This document shows, piece after piece, positions 1 to 10,987 of a stretch of DNA of 64,000 bases (position 1 is its first letter; every line of letters begins with the position of its first letter). The notes under the pieces were generated by a model. It saw nothing but the letters and a program-made list of their open reading frames with translations, did no database searches and had not been told where the DNA came from. The stretch is from positions 7,641,001-7,705,000 of the forward strand of contig NC_134442.1 of NCBI RefSeq assembly GCF_030867145.1, written 5' to 3'. The position numbers and the translations under genes were made by a program. The stretch comes from Opisthocomus hoazin. Taxonomy: Eukaryota > Chordata > Aves > Opisthocomiformes > Opisthocomidae.

Positions 1-300
1 AAAGCAATTCCCATTCAGAGTGGTTGCATGACAGACACCCAGACTGTATCACAGACAGATTTGATTGGCAAATCCAATTTAAGGGATTATTTTTGAGACA
101 AATTGGACAATCGGCCACCATTGATTTAACTATTCCTGTCATTCCTACACACACTGCAGATGATTTTAAACTCTAGACCATAGCATCTACACCCCAATGT
201 GTCTGCGCATGCTTTTCTTTCGCAAGTTCTAACATGACTTGCAGGGTTACTATTCCCTGCTTTTCTGGCGTTACCCACCACCCTTCTGTATTTTGTGGTG
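1..300 (-). pseudogene. ERV integrase N-terminal (zinc-binding) piece, broken
   Basis: The minus-strand translation shows the zinc-binding start of a retroviral integrase: HAQTHWGVD (two His, spacing three) near 190-225, then after about 40 codons CPIC near 95-110. That is the HHCC pattern. An in-frame TAG at 173-175 lies between the two halves, so the domain is not made as one protein. The catalytic core would lie left of the window. It follows the RNase H segment in the normal pol order. Confidence 0.7.
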
Positions 301-397
301 CTTTTAATTCTTCCATCAATTGCTCATCCAATTTACTATATTTTGGTTTCAGATTCGGGATTTCTATCTGTTTTACTGGTACTAGTGCAAGGAAACC

Positions 398-829
398 TCA
401 TTCCGCAGCCTCTCTTGCTGTCTTATCTGCCAATCTATTACCTATGTTTACAGCTGTCTGACCAAATTGATGAGCCTTGCAGTGCATCACTGCCACTTCC
501 TTTGGCTCATGCACCTCTTCTAGGAGCTGGAGGATTTCTTCTTTATGTTTTATCGATGATCCTTGGGCTGAAAGCAGTCCTCTTTCTTTCCAGATAGCCC
601 CATGAGCGTCAATCATGCCAAATGCACATTTGGAATCAGCCCGTATATTTACCCTCTTTCCTTCTGCCATTGGCGAGGCTTGTTTCAATGCCACCAGTTC
701 TGCTTTCTGTGCCGAGGTATTTGCAGGTAGCGTTCCTGACTCCAGTACCTTGGTGGTGGTGACAGCAGCGTATCCAGCCGTTCGTCTTCCCTCTTTCACA
801 AAGCTGCTTCCATCCATAAATAACTCCAA
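398..829 (-). pseudogene. ERV RNase H domain
   Basis: A 143-codon open stretch matches the retroviral RNase H domain, which degrades the RNA of the RNA-DNA hybrid during reverse transcription. All four acidic catalytic positions can be seen: D in MDGSS near the start, E in KAELVAL, D in RADSKCA and D in NRLADKTA near the end. It is in a different frame from the RT piece upstream (1012-2064) and is followed by a stop before integrase, so it is a pol fragment and not a gene of its own. The domain itself is undamaged. Confidence 0.85.
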
Positions 830-1011
830 ATCAGGATTTTCCAGAGGTTCATCTTTCAGGTCCGATCTGCTGGAATAGACTTGTTCAACAGTTAGCAGTC
901 ATGTTCATCTTCTAGACTTCCTGTCGGATTTTCCATCGACAGAAACATTGCTGGATTTACAATGGTTGTGGTTTTCAATTCCACATCATCTTGTTCCAGC
1001 AAGACAACCTG

Positions 1012-2064
1012 CTATTTCAGCATTCTGCTGGGGGATAGCCAATGACCCTCCTTTTGTTCTAAAACAGTTACCACCATGTGTGGTACATACACCACCATCT
1101 TTTGGCCCATAGTCAATTCTCGAGCTTCCTGAATCAGCAATACCGTCGCTGCCACGGCGCGCAAACATCCCGGCCATCCTTTACTCACGTTGTCAAGTTG
1201 TTTAGAGAGGTATCCTACTGGCTGCTTCCAGGATCCCAGACGTTGTGCCAGCACTCCAAGGGCCAGATGTTGCCTCTCATGTACAAACAGCTTCAAAGTT
1301 TTGGTTAGATCAGGTAAACCCAAAGCAAGGGCCATTATCAATGCCTTTTTAAGTTCCCTAAATGATTTTTGGCATTTAGGCCATCCTGTAGCAAGGCTCT
1401 CCCATTCAAAAGCAAATATGCTTTGACTTTGTATATCCAGAGGTGTGCAAAAGAAGGCATCCTTTAAATCTAGTACAGTAAACAATTTATGTTCCTCTTT
1501 TAGAGACGTCAGCAAAGTATAAGGATTGGCTACTACTATGTGTATATCTTGAACTATCTGGTTTATAGCTCTTAAATCCTGGACTAGCTGATATTCTTTT
1601 CCTCCAGATTTTCTTACTGGTAATATAGGAGTGTTGTATTCTGACTCGCATTTTACCAAAAGTCCATATTGCAAAATTTTTGTGATTAACCTCTCCAATC
1701 CTTCTCGAGTCTCCCATTTAAGAGGATATTGTTTTTGTCTTACCGGCTTGGATCCAGGTTTTAAGGTCACTTTTACCAGTTCTGCCAATTTGGACTGTCC
1801 CGGAACTTCATTTGCCCAAACCAAGGGGGTCACTGCGTTTTCCACCTCTTCTGGAATTTGCTTCTGCTTAGGGGAATCCTGTAACATAAACACTCTCGCC
1901 TCTACGGCTTTTGATTCTGGTATTAATAGTTCAGTTTCCCCATTCTTAAAAGTTATTTGTGCCTCCAATTTACTTAGCAAGTCTCGCCCTAATAAAGGCA
2001 GAGGGCATTCAGGCATATATAAAAACTGGTGTGTTACCCACTGTTTTCCCAACTTAAATTTCAA
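1012..2064 (-). pseudogene. ERV protease C-terminus plus reverse transcriptase with internal deletion
   Basis: The 350-codon open frame starts in the protease C-terminal part (PLLGRDLL near residues 23-30). It continues into RT fingers and palm, with VQDLRAIN and LDLKDAFF holding the first catalytic Asp. Right after FAFEWE the reading jumps to connection-domain sequence (QKSFRELKKAL, LGLPDLTK), so more than a hundred residues of palm and thumb are missing, among them the YxDD catalytic box. The junction is near plus-strand 1385-1400. The frame stays open across it, so the deletion is a multiple of three. The protein could not be a polymerase. The protease active site lies upstream at 2164-2181. 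Confidence 0.85.
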
Positions 2065-2163
2065 TGGTTCAAAAAATGGCCGATTTTCTCTTTGTCCTGT
2101 CGCACCAACGACATCTACCGACTGATGACTGCATTTTCCTTTACATGTGTTTAATACCTAATA

Positions 2164-2181
2164 AGTGGCTCCTGTATCTAC
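2164..2181 (-). other. ERV protease active-site codons followed by a stop
   Basis: These 18 bases encode VDTGAT on the minus strand, the aspartic-protease signature of retroviral PR. Two codons further (Thr, Tyr, then TAG) the frame ends. The protease is therefore split between this stub and the downstream open frame. Confidence 0.75.
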
Positions 2182-2270
2182 TAAAAATTCTGTTTCTTCA
2201 TTCCCTAGCTTTAATGTAACCAGGGGTTCAGCTAGGGTTGACTCTCCCGGTCCTCTTCATGATTTCTCAT

Positions 2271-3726
2271 TTAAGTCATCAATTTGATCGCACGAAGAGT
2301 CAGATCTAATTCCCCGGTCTTAGGACATTCCCTCTTCCAGTGCCCATGCTCCTTACAAATAACACATTGGTCCGGCGCTAATTGAGGATTTATCCTTCCT
2401 CCTTCTCCAACATTCATCCCTCTCCCTCTTCCTCTACTTCTCCTGTTATTCCCAGTCAGAGCTGCCAATAACTTCCCATCCCTCCGGGCCTGTTTTATTT
2501 CTTTTTCTTTTTCTCTATTATTATATACAGTCCAAGCTACTTCAAGCATCTTGCCCAAATCTCTAGACTCAGGTCCTTCTAATTTCTGGAGCTTTTTTCT
2601 AATGTCAGGGGCTGATTGACCCATAAATATGGAGGCCAACTGTGATGCTTCCTCTGGTTTTTCTGGGTCCAGATTAGTATATTTTTGGGCAGTTTCCTTC
2701 AGTCTCTCCATGAAGGCTGAAGGGGATTCATTTAATTCCTGTCTTACTTCATAAATTTTTGACCAATTTATCGCTTTCGGCATCGCATGTTTAACACCAA
2801 ACAAAATCCACCTCTGATATCTGGTCAACATCCCCCTGGGTCCCGGCTAATTTGGGTCCCGGTCCGTATCCGAGGAGGGGAAGTTCTGATCTACCATTCC
2901 CTGCAAATCTCCATGGGCATGGGCTCCTTCTACCTGTTTCCTAGCAGTATTCAGTACCATTCTTTTTTCCGTGTCATCAAGCAAACTGTCTAAAATCACC
3001 TGCAAATCTTTCCAATCATGGTCCTGGGTCCTAATTATTGTCTCAAAAACCTTTGCTACTCTCTCAGGGTCTTCTCCATAAGTGCCTGCTACCTCTATCC
3101 ATGACCTTAAATCAGTTATTGAAAATGGAACTTTTACTGTCACCGGACCAGTATTTCCTACTGCCTCTCAGAGAGGGGCCTGGAGGGGAGCTGGCTCCGC
3201 TACCCCTCCTGTTCTTCCCCGCCTTCTTCCTGAAACCGGGCTAAATCCTCTCACTCCCTCCCCCAGAGGAGAGGCGGAAGGGCTACCAATCTCGGATTCC
3301 TGTTCCTCCTGATTATCCCCCATCTCCGACGCGGTGCTACCATTAGCTCAACATCATCCTCCTCAGACTCAAATTTCAAACACTCTTTCCCGACGCTACA
3401 ATTGGCGCAGCATTTCTTTGAACCTTTTTCACATTTTCCCTTTTTCAAAGGCATTACCATAGAACTGCGCAGATGTATCCCACACTGCCTCTGCCATTCC
3501 AGATGATTTCTCAATCTACATATGTCACTTCTTCCCATTTGCCTTCCCTTTTACGGAACAACATCAATTGCAAAATGGTATTATAACACAGTGTCCCATC
3601 CTCCGGCCACTTCTCCCCATCATCCAGAGTATACAACGGCCACCAATGATTACAATACTCAATTAACTGTTTCTGAGTTAAAGGGTCCTCCTCCAGCTCT
3701 TTCCAGTGTTTTAAAATACATCCCAA
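2271..3726 (-). pseudogene. ERV gag (matrix, linker, capsid, nucleocapsid), frameshifted
   Basis: Gag starts with ATG at 3726 and begins MGCILKHW, with the Met-Gly of a myristoylated matrix protein. The matrix frame stops at 3511. A second piece in another frame (3251-3538) carries the Cys-rich linker. The capsid N-terminal part follows in a third frame (2847-3143, PFSITDLRSW), and after a stop the same frame gives capsid C-terminus and nucleocapsid (2271-2831). The latter ends with one zinc knuckle, CVICKEHGHWKREC (CX2CX4HX4C). At least two frame changes and a stop break the gene. Capsid type and the single knuckle favour a gamma-like virus. Confidence 0.85.
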
Positions 3727-4158
3727 AGGCGTGGCCCATGGGATGGGTCTTTTACTCAGAAAGGTGCCCGTCCTTCAAATGACCAGTGGTAGTGATTGTG
3801 CACTATATCACAGACACTAATCAGAGGGATCCCACCCTCTGGGAGATCTCTCTCTCAGATCCCAGCCCCCTGCTGAGATCCTGGAGACTTCAACCCCCTG
3901 TTGAAGACCTCACCCTTGGGCCCCGCTCCACCAGCTTTCACCGAGCAGATATTTTTCACAAAGGTACCTTTTTAGCCCAACTCTGCGTGGCTTTTACTTA
4001 CAAGCAGGCATGTGTTATAGCTAAAGAATGCCTTAATTAAATTCCAGGGGACTTACTTGGAATCCTTCGGTCCGGGGATCAGAGGTTCTCCTCGAGAATC
4101 CCTCGATGCCGGCTGGAGGTCCCGTGATCCCGCGGATCCGTCAGTATTCACAAGCAGG

Positions 4159-4176
4159 GTCCCATCTGGGTCGCCA
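4159..4176 (-). other. Primer binding site, tRNA-Arg (CCG) type
   Basis: The plus strand here is GTCCCATCTGGGTCGCCA. As I recall the vertebrate tRNA-Arg(CCG) 3' end with added CCA, this is identical over 18 bases. On the minus (viral) strand it is therefore a perfect primer binding site, 5 nt downstream of the LTR end at 4182. The tRNA assignment is from memory; the position and the TGG start are seen in the sequence. Confidence 0.8.
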
Positions 4177-4181
4177 GAAAC

Positions 4182-4739
4182 TGTCACCAAAAGTCCGAGA
4201 ATAAAACCTCGTCACACCAATGTAGTGTTAAAAGGCAGCATTCTTTATTGCGGCGCCGGATGCACGGGGGATAATTCCACCAAACGTGCATACCCCGTAC
4301 CCCTTCCGTGCAGTTTATATAGATCAAAATATACATATTTATCTGCTACATGAGCCCTTCCTTTCATAGTCAAATCAGTCCATTTTCATACACTCCTCCC
4401 ACCCACGCTTGCGCAGTGCCTCCTAGTGGTGGTCGTCGGGGGTCCCAAGATGCAGGCTTATCCTCTTCATCACAGTTTCTGCGCAAACTCAGTTTTCTTC
4501 TGACTCTTGTCCCTGCAGAACAGGTTGTCTTGACCAGTTCTAGGCACCTGCTAGTTTTAATTAAAACTAACTTCTTTGGGGAGAGATGTATGACTTTTTG
4601 CTTCAGTTAATTCACACAATAGATAGGTACCACAAATACACCTGCAATCATTTGGCAACGCTATTTCTATTAAAATCCCCCTTCACCATTATTGTTTAAC
4701 ATTAATGATTACCTCGGGACTAAACCCTCTGTTCCCACA
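4182..4739 (-). repeat. 5' LTR of the class I provirus
   Basis: The LTR is 558 bp, begins TGTGGGAACA and ends GGTGACA on the minus strand, so it has TG...CA ends. TATATAAA lies at 4314-4321 and AATAAA at 4244-4249, which gives a short R region and places promoter and polyadenylation signal in the usual order. The end at 4182 is fixed by the primer site. The start at 4739 is chosen from the TG and could shift by a few bases, because the partner LTR is outside the window. Confidence 0.8.
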
Positions 4740-4880
4740 CCTAATGTCCAAATGGGCAGGGCTGTACAAGAGACATAGCAGCATTGTTCGTGCTTTATGA
4801 TTAACTAATTTCATCACCTTGGTTACAGGCCCACATTACTCCTCTCCATTCTTTTACTCCTAATGAAGCAGTATTAGCTT
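4740..4880. other. Flank of the provirus, nothing recognised
   Basis: About 140 bases between the LTR and the first CR1 fragment. It contains no coding or repeat signature that I can name. Confidence 0.4.
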
Positions 4881-5640
4881 ATCTTGCAGCCCTTACCATC
4901 CTCTGCAAGTATCAAGACTGCAGGAGCTTTGGCTTTGTCATTATTCCCGCATCCATGGACACATTTTCTAAATTCCCCCTTTGCAGCTTCCCCTGTTTCC
5001 AGCTCCTGTGTTCTGCCTTTTTGCCGTGGAACTCAGACAGGTCATGTCATCAGCCTCCTGAGAAGAATGCTTCTCTTCATGGGTGTTCAGACAGATCATT
5101 CTTGTCCTCCGAGGAGGCTGTAAGCTTTATCAGATTTCCTGAGCTCCTTCCCCCTGCAGAGCTGCTTCCCACGACACCACCGGTATCAGTATCCCAGGTA
5201 TGTCAAAGTCTTCTTCTCTGGACTTCACCCATCTGTACTCCACTGCTGGCTTTCCTCACTCCTGGCACCTGGGACCCCACTATTCCCTGGTCACGACAGC
5301 CAAGGCAGACACTGATGATCACATCCCTGATCAGCTCTTCCTTGTTGGCCAGGGCCAGGTCCTGGTGAGCATCGCCCTTCTCAGCCCACTTGGCAGCTGT
5401 GTTAACAAGTTGTCCCAAGATCCTCCAGACTGCTGGCACCCTGTTTCCTTGCCCGGCTGGGGAATGCCAGGGCAGTTACTGTCCCCCATGGGAACCTGCT
5501 CATTGACCTGAGACTTCCTCGGGTTGCAGACAGAAGACTTCTTCTGCTTCCTCACCCTGATCAAGTAGTTTGTAACTGCCAACACAAAGTTACTCTTGCT
5601 GACTTCTCCTCTCATCCTCACTCACAAAAGCTAACGAAAT
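4880..5640 (-). repeat. CR1 LINE fragment, 5' half (endonuclease region)
   Basis: The minus strand reads as decayed CR1 ORF2 endonuclease sequence: a KEELIRDVIISVCLG stretch near 5290-5345 corresponds to the C-terminal part of that domain. The same DNA occurs inverted at 23700-24430, with matching stretches such as RRMLLFMG in both. Frames are broken many times. Confidence 0.7.
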
Positions 5641-6540
5641 ATGTTACCCAGGTCTTAGAGGAGCTCCATATATCCGAGTTGCTCCTTCACACAGAGAGCA
5701 TCCCCCTGTTACCCATACTCCCTGCAGCAGAGACTGTATCTTTCTCTTGCATCACCCAAGCTCAGAAAATTGTCCCACCACAACTCAAGTAATCCAAAAA
5801 CTTCATAGTGCTGTGACAAGTCATGGGGTTTCAGCTCCTCCTGCCCGTGCTCCAGTCTCTCCTGGCCGTGCACATCTGGGTTGCAACATCTCAGCTCTTG
5901 CACCAAGGCAGAGCACAGACTGCTCACAGGGAAAGCTGAGCTCTGCTCCTGACCAGAAGACCATTGTAGATCGAGAAGTTCATGCTGCACTGCATAGATT
6001 GCTTAGCAGCAGGACAACCTCAGCAGCTCGTTGTCACAGTGGAGCCTGCAGGCAGCTCCCACCTGGTACTGACCATTCCACCACCTGCGCGGCCTTGTCT
6101 CCATCTAGCCATGCAGCATGAAGTTGTCATGAGAACATCCTTTCTGTTGGGTTTAGAGATGATGAACAGAGTTGTTACCTTGCAGGGAAATACAAGAAGA
6201 GATTGAATGACTGAAATAGGATACTTTTTTCTGTGGAGAGGGTCTGCACGGCATTCTGCATGTGTGTAGAATTACCATTTGATGCTACAGCACCCAGGCA
6301 TCCCACCACCTAAAAGGAAGAAACTATCGATACTTTTCTCTCCTTACAATCTTAGTCCTAACAGCATTTTACCTCACAGAATCAGAGTACCTTTCTTAAC
6401 TGGGATCATAACAGACCAGCACCCCCTGGTAAAAAAACTCTCTAGGCATACATAGGTGCAGTTCCTCTGCTCCCATGGACTGGTAAGGCCGTAGTCTGCA
6501 AAAGTAACCCCTGGCTGGATCCCCATCCGCCACTGGCTGT
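5640..6540. other. No gene seen
   Basis: Short open frames here are not repeated elsewhere in the window and have no domain I recognise. Part may be older CR1 sequence between the two flanking CR1 pieces. Confidence 0.4.
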
Positions 6541-6745
6541 TGTGCTCCTGAGTCCTGCCTCAAAGCTCCAAGGCCTGGGAGACCTTGGTGGCGGTAACGG
6601 AGGCAAAGAGGTCATAGACTATTTGAGATCTATCTAGACCTCCTCTTACTAAATTCAGCAGTGGCCCCACACTCTCTGTTTCTTCTTTACCTCTTCCTAA
6701 TGTGTCACAGCTCATTTTGGTGCCTGTTGCATTACCTTTTCAGTT
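6540..6745 (-). repeat. CR1 LINE fragment (linker before RT)
   Basis: The stretch with AAATTCAGCAGTGGCCCCAC and the following T-rich part aligns by eye with 52340-52470, which translates on the minus strand into CR1 linker sequence. It is short and diverged. Confidence 0.6.
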
Positions 6746-6989
6746 GCAATTCAGTTAAGGATTAATGCTTTAAAGAATAAGGATTCTAGCTGGGCCTGGA
6801 GGAGGCTGTGGTTGAGGACAAGATGTACCCAGGCACACTGTGATAATGATTGTTCTGTTCCTTGACTGTGTCATCGTAGGTGTGAGTAACGAGCCCAGTT
6901 CTTTGTGCTTCGTGTTCACGCAATGCCTGCAGCTATTGGGTAGAGGAGGGACAGACCTTGCCTCTCTGATGGCATCTGATGGCTGATAG

Positions 6990-9910
6990 ATCTGACTGAA
7001 GTCATCAGTCAGTGGCACAAAGGTACCAAGTCACACTCTTTGTGATGCCATCTGGAGGGACCTGTCACACACACCCCAAAGGGAAACTGATTTCCTGTAG
7101 GTCCTCTGCTGTCCCTGCCAGCCCTGGCATCACATATAGCTTTGTGGGCCTGGTTATGAACATGAAACTGTGTAGCTACCCTGAATTCTCCAAGTCAACA
7201 CGGAGATAAACATGAAACAACTGCCAATGCAGTCAGTGGTGATCTAGTAAATATAGCAGAAGCAGAAGAGAGAGACTGAGCTCTCCCTGTGGGACATGAC
7301 ATGAACTATTCAGATGAATGCCTCTGTAGGCCACCGTGAACATGATTAGTAGGGACAGGTTCAATTGCCCTTATTTTGGGCATCAGCTGTCATTCCTTTG
7401 GCGAAAGGGAATGGCCAGCAGCCTCTAAGAGCATGTGAACAGATGTGGCCCTGTCTCTGCAAACTGCTCCATTCGCACCTGCATGTATCTTAGACCACCT
7501 CTGGCATCTCACATGCCAGCAGACAGTTGCATCTGAACCCCTCAGTCGTGGCCTCCATCTCCATTAATCAGAATTGGAGCTTAGAAAAAAGAACTTACCT
7601 GCAGGTGCCCATTCAAAGTACCCCTGAAGGGAGGAAAGAGGAATCCCACCTCCTGTGGGGTTATGGCAGGCATTGAGGGGAGCTGAATCCCCTTTGAGCC
7701 CCAGGACTACAGACCCAGGGTGAGATGACTCAACTGATTCATCTGATTCCCTTCCCTCAGCAGGGGTAGAGGAGATCCCAGCCTGTCCTGCACTGGCTGT
7801 CCTGCCTAAAGATGGGACAAGAAAATGTGATCCTTGGAGCTAGCTCTTCTGGTGGTAGGAGAAATGACACTTTGGAAATGAAAAGATTTCCTCTCTCTCC
7901 CTAGTTGAGGGAGGAAACATCAGTAATTGCTTCAACTTGTTTCAAAGCAAATTGTCCTGAAGACCAAAAGACATCTCAAGGGAGCCCAGAGTAGGGAGAA
8001 ATGGTGCCTTGGGCTGGTCCTGTGCTGCTGAGCTGGGCTGGGCTCCTGGGATGGAGGGAGATCACGGCTGGTGAGGAGCGCTGCAGAGAGACAGCTCTTG
8101 CCCAGGAGCAGCTCCTCTGCAAAGCCCAGCAGGGCTGAGGGCACTGCCTGCAGGCAGCGAGGGGAGAGGAGCGAGGCAGAGAGAGGTTAAAGGCAGCGTG
8201 GGGTGGGAGGGTGCTGAGAGCTCACTGAGGGAAGAAAAATCTTTTCAGCCTTTGACACGGTAAGTCTCTGCTTAAAGGGCAGTGTGTCTGCAGTTTGTGG
8301 AAAGATCTCCTCAAGCTGGCACACCCCACAGCCTTCAGCATGATGTACCATGAGGAATATCACAGTTTGTGTCTTATTGAAGATGAGGATGTGCTGCAAA
8401 GCAGGGACTGCCTGCTGCGCCCTCAGAGGGACAGGCCATGACAGCTGCCTTCTCCCAAGGACGGCTGCAGGGTTGGGAAGGTGGATGTGCAGCCCGGGCT
8501 GCCCCAAGCTGTCCTTCAGAGCAGGGTCTGTGCACCCCAGGGGCTGTGTGCTGGGGAACGGACTCTGCTGCCTGCCAGGGACAGTGCTCAGCCTGCCTGG
8601 GAAGTTTCTCAGGTTATTGTAAGGAGAAGGTCTGGGTGGAAGGAGAAACTCCCAGTAGGGCAGGACAGGGTCCTACTGCTTTCAAGAAACAGCTGCATGG
8701 GTCAGGGCTGCTCACAGATCCAGATCTCCCCAGGATATTTTCCAAGGGATATGTGAAGGGGAAGGTCAAAGCAGGGGTGACTATCAAGCACTCAAGTCAC
8801 TTGGCCAGTTCCCTCTGAGGATCTGAGTGGCTGAGAGCAACTGCCTGGCTATGTTGGAGTCTGGGACGTGCACAGCTGGGTGAGGGTAGCGGTGTCCTGA
8901 GTGCCCAGCTGCTTCCGACTCTTTCATGTAGAACTTCACTGTGTTTCTCCTTTTTACTCCACTTGCCTGTGTTACTGAAGTTGTTCCCTTGTTGTGTCAG
9001 TCAGGCTCTCTGGGAATGGGAGTTTCAGCTGCAGTCAGACACTGATCGTGTGGGTCCTTCTGTGCAGGTGTGTCCATGGGCATGAGGTGTGCCAGTTGTG
9101 TCTAAGCTGTTGGGCTGGGAGCAGTGCGGTCTGTGAGCCCAGAGAACAAGCTAGTTTTCCCTTAATCAGATGCCATCTTTAGGACACATGGCTATCTTCC
9201 TAAGGTGTCCATCCAAGCTGTGAGCTGCCCACAGAATGCAGATCTGTCTCATAACAAAACTGTGTTTCCTGCAAGTCCCAGTGGAGAAACGCAGATATGC
9301 CACGCACAATGGATGAACTACTCTTGGGTTGGAGATGCAATCCGCATGTGTCATGGATTAGAAGTGGCGTGCTGGGACCTTGAGTAAGGGTGAGTCATTT
9401 AGTGGTCTGCATTGGATCCCTCTGCTTTCAGCAGTGTTTGGTGACTTCTAAAGAAAACATGGGAGTGTGACGACTCTCCATCTAAGAAAAATTCTAGCCT
9501 AGGGCAGCTGGGAATAAGAAGGGGGGACAGATCAGCTCCCCTCACTCTGCACTGAGCCACAGGCAAGCCTCTTGCCTTGCGGGACTCACTGTTCTGCCTG
9601 AGTTCAGCAGAATTGCTGAGGGTTTCTGACAACCAAGAGCACTCCCCAGGTGAGATGAGGAGAGCTGTCAGAAAACCCGAGACCGTATAAACTACCTTCT
9701 GCTATCCAGGTTTCTTAGCACTGGGAGTACAGTTGCTGACAAGCCCTTTTCCAATAACAGCAGTTTCATCTGACAAAGTGAAACACCAGGATGGGTCCCC
9801 AGCCCACCATGTACATGATCCAAATACCGAAGAGGAGGGCAGACACCTCAGCAGCTTGTGGGCAGAGGTCCTGCTCCTCATGGCACATTTCAGCCAGCAC
9901 CTACTAGAGC
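6990..9910 (+). repeat. Upstream block of OR-A (paralogous to those of OR-B to OR-E)
   Basis: About 2.9 kb upstream of OR-A is related along its length to 55320-58330 in the same orientation, and to 20200-22950, 32520-34600 and 48240-50930 inverted. Anchors are the GC-rich part at 8040-8170 (GAGGAGC/GCTCCT, CCCAGCAGGGCTGAGGGC), the stretch at 8380-8600 and the splice-donor exon at 9613-9649. Short frames inside are not kept between copies, so I read it as duplicated 5' flank and 5' exon DNA of receptor genes. Confidence 0.75.
9613..9649 (+). other. Decayed 37-nt 5' exon end of OR-A
   Basis: The segment ends at CTCCCCAG followed by GTGAGATG, a good splice donor. It is the homologue of the 37-nt exon segments of OR-C, OR-D and OR-E. 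The ATG found in those copies is TTG here (9613-9615). The rest reads LRVSDNQEHSP in the shared frame. Confidence 0.6.
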
Positions 9911-10064
9911 TCCAACCATGGATCTGAAGGAAGGGCTCCTAGAAAAAGAAAGAAGGGTATGTGCAGCAGGGGAAGGATCTATAGCAAACAGATCAGAACT
10001 GAATCTCCTAACTTCTCACTGTCTCTTCCTTCTTGGACGGTGTTTCTATTCCCAGAGGCCGGAA

Positions 10065-10987
10065 ATTTCCAACAGCAGCTCCATCACCCAGTTCCTCCTC
10101 CTGGCATTCGCAGACACACAGGAGCTGCAGCTCTTGCACTTCTGGCTCTTCCTCAGCATCTACCTGGCTGCCCTCCTCAGCAACGGCCTCATCGTCATCA
10201 CCAAAGCCTGTGACCACCGCCTCCGCACCCCCATGTACTTCTTCCTCCTCAACCTCTCCCTCGTCGACCTGGCCTCCATCTCCACCACTATCCCCAAAGC
10301 CGTGGCAAATGCCCTCTGGGATATCAGGGACATCTCCTACACAGGATGTGCTGCCCAGCTCTTTCTGTTTTCCTTTTTGATTGCAGCAGAGTATTGTCTT
10401 CTCACCATCATGGCCTACGACCGCTATGTTGCCATCTGCAGACCCCTACACTATGGGACTCTCCTGGGCAGCAGAGCTTGTGTCCACATGGCAGCAGCTG
10501 CCTGGGGCAGTGGTTTGCTCAATTCTCTCCTGCACACTGCCAATACATTTTCCATACCCCTCTGCAAGGGCAATGCTGTGGACCAGTTCTTCTGTGAAAT
10601 CCCCCAGATCCTCAAGCTCTCCTGCTCACAGTTCTACCTCAGGGAAGCTGGGCTTGTTGTGGTTAGTATTTTTTAGCTTCAGGGTGTTTTGTTTTCATTG
10701 TGCTGTCCTATGTGCAGATCTTCAGGGCTGTGCTGAAGATCCCGTCTGAGCAGGGACGACACAAAACATTTTATACGTGCCTTCCTCACCTGGCAGTAGT
10801 CTCCCTGTTTATCAGCACTGCAGTGTTTGCATACCTGAACCCCCCCTCCATATCGTGCCCATTTCTTTATCTGGTGGTAACAGTGTTGTACTCGGTGATA
10901 CCCCCAGCAGTGAACCCCCTTATCTACAGCATGAGGAACCAGGAGCTCAGGGATGCGGTGTGGAAACTGGTGGCTGGATCTTCTTAA
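10065..10987 (+). pseudogene. OR-A: olfactory receptor family 14-like pseudogene
   Basis: This is a seven-transmembrane odorant receptor of the bird OR14 expansion. PMYFFLLNLS (TM2), MAYDRYVAIC (end of TM3), the three extracellular-loop-2 cysteines, KTFYTCLPHLAVV (TM6) and NPLIYSMRNQ (TM7) are all present. Two lesions are visible. The codon where OR-E has its start ATG is ATT (10065-10067). In TM5, around the T-run at 10669-10674, one base is missing relative to OR-E, so the frame stops at 10676 and the rest continues in another frame to 10987. The frame is open upstream to an ATG at 9858, but that stretch crosses the splice acceptor (TTCTATTCCCAG) and is leader sequence. The gene is probably dead. 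Confidence 0.9.

Larger units (their letters stand above)
1..4739 (-). mobile_element. Class I (gamma-like) endogenous provirus, cut by the left window edge
   Basis: Reading on the minus strand from 4739 the order is 5' LTR, primer binding site, leader, gag, protease, reverse transcriptase, RNase H and the start of integrase, which is a simple retrovirus order. The capsid type, a single CCHC knuckle and a protease followed by RT without a separate dUTPase fit a class I element. Gag is broken by frame changes and stops, the protease has a stop next to its active site, RT has a large internal deletion and integrase carries a stop, so the copy is dead. Env and the 3' LTR, if present, lie left of the window. 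The order of parts is seen directly; the class is inferred from domain resemblance. Confidence 0.9.

Noticed and set aside
7932-8144. Frame starting MPSALLGFAEELLL on the strand opposite to OR-A, with related frames at 21966, 33419 and 50572
   Set aside because: The first residues agree between copies, but then the copies follow different frames, so it is shared non-coding DNA and not a conserved protein.
9858-10064. N-terminal extension of OR-A from the ATG at 9858
   Set aside because: It reads through a splice acceptor and has no counterpart as protein in the paralogues.
10033-10380. Ser/Pro-rich frames overlapping OR-A and similar frames over the other OR genes
   Set aside because: Alternate-frame shadows of receptor coding sequence.
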